From: Candidatus Omnitrophota bacterium
GTDB taxonomy: Bacteria > Omnitrophota > Gorgyraeia > Zapsychrales > Fredricksoniimonadaceae
Reading direction: 5' to 3'
Assembly: GCA_016789035.1 (NCBI GenBank)
Contig: JAEUSC010000432.1
Span: 1 to 9,738 of the forward strand
Length of the DNA: 9,738 nt
A model generated the notes under the pieces. It searched no databases. It saw only the letters and a program-made list of their open reading frames with translations, and had not been told where the DNA came from. Positions 6,141 through 9,738 of this stretch are shown here, in pieces. Position numbers and translations under genes: made by a program. Each line of letters starts with the position of its first letter. Positions within the stretch are counted from its first letter, which is position 1.

Positions 6141-8285
6141 TTATTTTCTCTTAAGGGCCGTTAGATACTGACCCTGCCGCTCAACAACATAGTGACTTTG
6201 CACATACTCCAGCAAGGTCCGTAACGTTTCAAAGCGTTCGTAAAACTCCGGAGATATCTGCCGCGTCAATAGTTTAGTCTCAACAAAAACGTATTGGGGT
6301 TTTTCCTGCTCAAACTTTTCTAATGTCCGGGCTAAACGAGGACGGGTATACATCGAAGTGCCGCGAAAACGGTTTTCGGCGAAATTGACAGATTCTATTA
6401 ATGGAAAAAAATAAAAAAACGGCCGGCGGTTGGCTGCCATGAGAATTTTAGTCTCAAAACTGCTGATAACAGCGGCTTGTTGTGATTGGGAAACAAGCTC
6501 CCGGATCATTTGGGCATCCTTACTCACATCCATTTGAGTGAGGTAAGCCTGCTTCTCCGGCCGCCAATCCGATTGTGATAAGTTCAACATATTGGGATAG
6601 TTTGTGAACAAAAAGTTCGTCCCAAGTGCGAGCGCTGCAACGATCGTGGCCGCAAAACCGGCCGGAAATTTCCAAGACCGCGGCACGTTTTTCCAGACTA
6701 AATTCAACCAATAACAAAACACATAGATAAACGGGACGATGACTGCCGAATAGCTCGTCGAAGCGGACCGGCCCAAGTAATAATGGTAGGACGCCAGTCC
6801 ATAAACACAGAGAAACACCAGGAACATTTCTCTACGCTCCCTACGGCCGAACCACAACAACGCACCGGTGCTCATTAATGTCCAGACATAGACCGCTGGA
6901 ATCACCAACCCGAGCACAAACGCAAAAAACTGCTTATCCTTAATTGCATCCGTGATCGGTAATGATCCCCATCCGGAAAGAAAGATGGAAAGATACTCCG
7001 AGATTCCTCCCCAGAACCGCGCCGAAAAGATGGAGTTCCCCTGAAACATCCAAAGCACAAGGCCGGCCGTCAGCCATGGGACGATGGCCAAACCCAGGAG
7101 ACGGAAAGCTTCCGCTTTCCAACGCTGCAATACAGTTCGCCCGTCGGGTAAAACAAAGTTCAGAAAAAGATAGGCATAAAATGCCAGCGTCAGCTGAATT
7201 CCCACATCAATCATATAGGCTGTCATTGCGCCGCAGGCCACGGAGGCCAACCAAAGGAAATGACCGCGAAAACTTTGAGCATGACGCAAAATAAAAAACA
7301 CCGCTGCCAAATCCAGAAGATGACGCAAAGGAGTTACGCTGGGATACCGCCACATGAGCGGCCATACCCCGACTTGAAACATTTGCATATGAATAATGAA
7401 AATGACGCCGATCGCAGCAACAACAATACTTTTGAACCATGTTCTTAAGATGGCATAACACACTATGTAATAAGCAATCCCGCACCACATCATGAGCGTC
7501 AGTAGCCGTTCATAGCTCAAACCGCCGGTGACGGACATTAATTTTCCAAAGATGGCCGGAAGGACAACGCTGTACAAACTGATCACATCGATGTTAAGGA
7601 CCGCCCCGGTCGTGCGGGCTAGCGCAGCAGACATGACAAACATATCGATATGAAAAAATTGATCCCACTGATAGATCCGGGCCAAGGCATTCTGGACATC
7701 CGGTATAAAAATAGCCAGTCCAATACCTGCCACAACCGCACCATCACACACTTGCTTAAAAAGATGATCGTGGCGATGAGCATTGACCCAATGATAAAGG
7801 GTCCGCAATAACGCGCACAATTCGACAAAGAAAATTTTGGTGACAACCATCCCGGCTAAAATCACCCATAACATGACGCGCGCCCATGCCGGATACCCGA
7901 AGAGGAAAAACTTAAAGGCCGCAAATATAATTGCTACCACCCAAAACAGCTCCATTCCCAAGAAAGCAAAAAGTCCCTGCCGCCATTGAGGATCGCTCAT
8001 CTTCTTTTTAAGAGCCACAACAGCCACCGCCTGAGCCGTAAGATTAAATAATATGAAGATAATAAAGAAACGCATCTCCCTTTCGGGGCGGATTTGATCC
8101 TGGAAAAGAGGAAACATTCGATACGCCAGCGGATCGAGTTTGATGGGAATAAGCGCGTAAATCATGGCCAGAAGCGCGGTCAACTGAATGGACAAAAACA
8201 GGACAACACAACCTAAGGCGGCCAAAGAAATGGCCTCTGAACTCAAAGACGTGGGCCAAATTTTATAAGCGCGGGATTGTGTCAT
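6141..8285 (-). CDS. Large polytopic membrane protein A, putative GT-C-like glycosyltransferase (paralogue 1 of 4)
   Basis: The 714-residue protein has about 14-15 predicted membrane helices in residues 18-560 and a soluble C-terminal domain at about 562-714. Basic stretches (KKK at 93-95, RHDH near 171, RTWFK near 281, GRRERRE near 480, RSWK near 536) fall between alternate helices. The positive-inside rule then puts the conserved motifs outside the membrane: RPERE 66-70, WDQFFHIDMF 207-216, NIDVIS 231-236, YPSVTP 314-319, SGWGSLP 437-443, HYYLGRSASTSYS 501-513, YPNM 563-566, and SSFETKILM with FFYFFPLI at 608-630. Acidic residues in extracytoplasmic loops plus a large C-terminal domain suggest a GT-C enzyme using a lipid-linked sugar; this is inferred, as I cannot name the family. 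An alternative is a glycan polymerase or ligase. The start is 3 bases after the TPR stop with no strong ribosome site, suggesting translational coupling. Proteins B and C are clear paralogues. Confidence 0.85.
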   Translation of the reverse strand: MTQSRAYKIWPTSLSSEAISLAALGCVVLFLSIQLTALLAMIYALIPIKLDPLAYRMFPLFQDQIRPEREMRFFIIFILFNLTAQAVAVVALKKKMSDPQWRQGLFAFLGMELFWVVAIIFAAFKFFLFGYPAWARVMLWVILAGMVVTKIFFVELCALLRTLYHWVNAHRHDHLFKQVCDGAVVAGIGLAIFIPDVQNALARIYQWDQFFHIDMFVMSAALARTTGAVLNIDVISLYSVVLPAIFGKLMSVTGGLSYERLLTLMMWCGIAYYIVCYAILRTWFKSIVVAAIGVIFIIHMQMFQVGVWPLMWRYPSVTPLRHLLDLAAVFFILRHAQSFRGHFLWLASVACGAMTAYMIDVGIQLTLAFYAYLFLNFVLPDGRTVLQRWKAEAFRLLGLAIVPWLTAGLVLWMFQGNSIFSARFWGGISEYLSIFLSGWGSLPITDAIKDKQFFAFVLGLVIPAVYVWTLMSTGALLWFGRRERREMFLVFLCVYGLASYHYYLGRSASTSYSAVIVPFIYVFCYWLNLVWKNVPRSWKFPAGFAATIVAALALGTNFLFTNYPNMLNLSQSDWRPEKQAYLTQMDVSKDAQMIRELVSQSQQAAVISSFETKILMAANRRPFFYFFPLIESVNFAENRFRGTSMYTRPRLARTLEKFEQEKPQYVFVETKLLTRQISPEFYERFETLRTLLEYVQSHYVVERQGQYLTALKRK

Positions 8286-8288
8286 AGA

Positions 8289-8708
8289 TTAATCTTTTTC
8301 CAACGGGATCGAGATGGTCCCCAAAGGCTCAACGATCTTGCCGGGACCGCCATTGATTTGATCGACCGTGTAATCCAAATATTGTTTCCATACTGTATTG
8401 TTCGGTTCCATGTCCAGCGCCCGTTCAAAATAACTCCGTGCCTTTTTTAAATCAGGAAGCTGCAGATAGGAATACCCCAGAAAGAAAGAATACCGCGCAT
8501 CCTGTGGCTTGACATGTCTCATATAATCAAAATACACCAGTCCGTCGTTGAAATTTTTAAGATCCTGGTTGTAAAATATTCCCAGCAGATACCTTCCCCG
8601 GACGTATGCCGCGCGCTTGTGATTGACAACCATCACAAAAACCAATCCTATCAGCAAATAAAGCCAGATGGTTCGGTTGAATACTGATTTCATTTTCATC
8701 TGATCCAT
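8289..8708 (-). CDS. Small membrane-anchored TPR protein
   Basis: The 139-residue protein has a short basic N terminus, one hydrophobic segment at about residues 13-28, and a soluble remainder. Residues 71-104 form a clear tetratricopeptide repeat (ARYSFFLGYSYLQLPDLKKA, then an ARSYFERALDMEPNN-type end). The preceding 45-70 stretch looks like a degenerate second repeat. TPRs mediate protein-protein contacts, so a scaffold or partner of the neighbouring membrane enzymes is a reasonable inference, but nothing in it is catalytic. The orientation of the anchor is uncertain; a basic N terminus favours the TPR part lying outside the membrane. The ATG at 8708 is used because it starts 3 bases after the upstream stop and has a weak GGAAT about 7 bases ahead. 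Met codons at residues 4 and 6 are alternatives. The tail after residue 120 is Gly/Pro-rich and of unknown role. Confidence 0.85.
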   Translation of the reverse strand: MDQMKMKSVFNRTIWLYLLIGLVFVMVVNHKRAAYVRGRYLLGIFYNQDLKNFNDGLVYFDYMRHVKPQDARYSFFLGYSYLQLPDLKKARSYFERALDMEPNNTVWKQYLDYTVDQINGGPGKIVEPLGTISIPLEKD

Positions 8709-8711
8709 GAT

Positions 8712-9738
8712 CTATTCCGTAATCACCCACGGCCAGTTGCGCTCGCGAAACAGCAAGAAAATGAGTCCCAATAAAAATCCAAAAAGCACAATACTCACGG
8801 CCGCATACGCCGCCCCCCCACCCGGTGGCTGATAACGAAACTCCACGCTATTCTTGCCGGCAGGCACCCAAACACCTTTGAAGCCCACGTTGGCCCGAAT
8901 AAGCGTCTCTGGGCGTCCATTGATAAATACTTTCCAAAAGCGAGTGTATCCGTCGGTATAAACCAAAAACTTTTTCTCAGGAAGGTTTAAATTCAGTTTC
9001 AAATGATTCACGTCAAAGCTGCTGACATCGGCCAAGGATGATGGCCCTTGCAAGGCTGTGAGCGGTGATTGCGCCCAATCCTCTGCGTTAAATCGCGCTT
9101 CTTTTCCCGCATCAGGTTTAATAAGATAGGCCGCATTGCGTGTGTTTATAAAAATATCTCCCAGCATTCGCACATTCAACGGCTCTTCGTCCATCCGAAC
9201 AACATGATCATAAAGGAACAGTTTATATCGAGTGAATTCAATCAATACCTTTTCTTCAATCCATTGGGACAGTAGAAATACCCCGCGTGTGACATTGACG
9301 GGAAAGCCAATGAATCCGCGCGCATCTTGCATTGCCATGGAATTGTAAAAACTTTCGTATCGTACAAACTTAAAAATTTTACAGTCGCTTTTTGCTTCTT
9401 CGACCGGCCGGATCCAGGAGAATTGGGGTTTCACATGCCCGCGGGGCAAGACGCATTGGAATTCCCGTGCGTTCTTCGCATAGTCTGCGAACACTTCCCA
9501 GGGATGGATGACAAGCGCTAAAATCAACGCCGCACCTAATAACGGTTGAGCCTGTTTGAATACTTTTAACCAAAGAACAATAAAAACGATTAAGCTTAGA
9601 CCTGCAGAGATCCATGAAGTCAAAATGATACCATCATGAGTAAAGAAAAACGCCATGGCTGCAGCATGCGCAACGATGGTCCAAAAGAAAATGGCCTTTC
9701 GGGCAGAAAATGACAGCGGATCGTAGAACCATAAACGC
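8712..9738 (-). CDS. YfhO-like polytopic membrane protein, C-terminal part (5' end outside window)
   Basis: The reading frame is open to the right edge (first whole codon at 9737-9735) and ends with TAG at 8714-8712. The Met codon at 9656 is therefore internal, and only the C-terminal 341 or so codons are present. Hydrophobic segments come first (around the 9656 Met and the next 50 residues). A soluble region of about 230 residues follows, then a last membrane helix close to the C terminus. The soluble region ends in a block reading YTDGYTRFWKVFINGRP, then IRANVGFKGVWVPAG, then VEFRYQPP. This matches the C-terminal signature of YfhO-family membrane proteins (a pattern of the type yypGWkvyvDG, n.fraV.vpaG, V.f.Y.P), a family linked to glycosylation of envelope polymers such as lipoteichoic acid. 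Residues called catalytic in GT-C enzymes would lie in the missing N-terminal half. It sits 3 bases before the TPR gene. The family match is good; the substrate is unknown. Confidence 0.85.
   Translation of the reverse strand, partial: RLWFYDPLSFSARKAIFFWTIVAHAAAMAFFFTHDGIILTSWISAGLSLIVFIVLWLKVFKQAQPLLGAALILALVIHPWEVFADYAKNAREFQCVLPRGHVKPQFSWIRPVEEAKSDCKIFKFVRYESFYNSMAMQDARGFIGFPVNVTRGVFLLSQWIEEKVLIEFTRYKLFLYDHVVRMDEEPLNVRMLGDIFINTRNAAYLIKPDAGKEARFNAEDWAQSPLTALQGPSSLADVSSFDVNHLKLNLNLPEKKFLVYTDGYTRFWKVFINGRPETLIRANVGFKGVWVPAGKNSVEFRYQPPGGGAAYAAVSIVLFGFLLGLIFLLFRERNWPWVITE

Noticed and set aside
6962..7294. Plus-strand open frame of 110 codons
   Set aside because: It is antisense to conserved membrane segments of protein A, and its Arg/Pro/Lys-rich composition is typical of the reverse strand of hydrophobic coding sequence.

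Overview
The window is one uninterrupted stretch of a minus-strand operon. Every supported gene reads right to left, and no gap between genes exceeds 7 bases. No rRNA, tRNA, mobile element, CRISPR array, promoter or terminator is visible, so both ends of the transcript lie outside the window. There is no taxonomic marker. The moderate GC content and the mix of polytopic glycosyltransferase-like proteins with a GT2 and a methyltransferase fit a bacterial envelope or surface-glycan locus. An uncultivated Gram-negative lineage is possible but cannot be shown from this sequence.

Layout in transcription order: (1) 9738-8712, the C-terminal part of a YfhO-like membrane protein, cut by the window edge; (2) 8708-8289, a small membrane-anchored TPR protein; (3) 8285-6141, large polytopic protein A; (4) 6133-3830, large polytopic protein B; (5) 3833-2268, a fusion of a polyprenyl-phosphate-type GT2 glycosyltransferase and a SAM methyltransferase; (6) about 2305-176, large polytopic protein C; (7) 179-1, the first 59 codons of a further protein D. 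Comparing the translations by eye shows that A, B and C are divergent paralogues. The first 59 residues of D carry the same N-terminal pattern, so this looks like an array of at least four tandem members of one family.

A, B and C share about 14-15 predicted membrane segments and a C-terminal soluble domain of roughly 130-200 residues. By the positive-inside rule, all the shared motifs (PE[RH]E after the first membrane segment, [W/G][DE]Q[FL]xxxD, PxxT, SG[WF]G or its equivalent, a Tyr/His-rich loop, YPN, and SSFET with FxxFPL) lie on the extracytoplasmic side. This is the layout expected of GT-C fold enzymes that use lipid-linked sugars outside the membrane. I recognise no named family, so the GT-C assignment is an inference from topology and motif placement.

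A coherent working model is that the cytoplasmic GT2 domain loads a sugar onto polyprenyl phosphate, the methyltransferase domain modifies a glycan or lipid intermediate, and the membrane proteins transfer sugars outside the membrane, each perhaps with its own acceptor or donor. The TPR protein could act as a scaffold. The most interesting features are the repeated family, the specific differences among its members (an insertion in B and lost or altered motifs in C), and the enzyme fusion between B and C.
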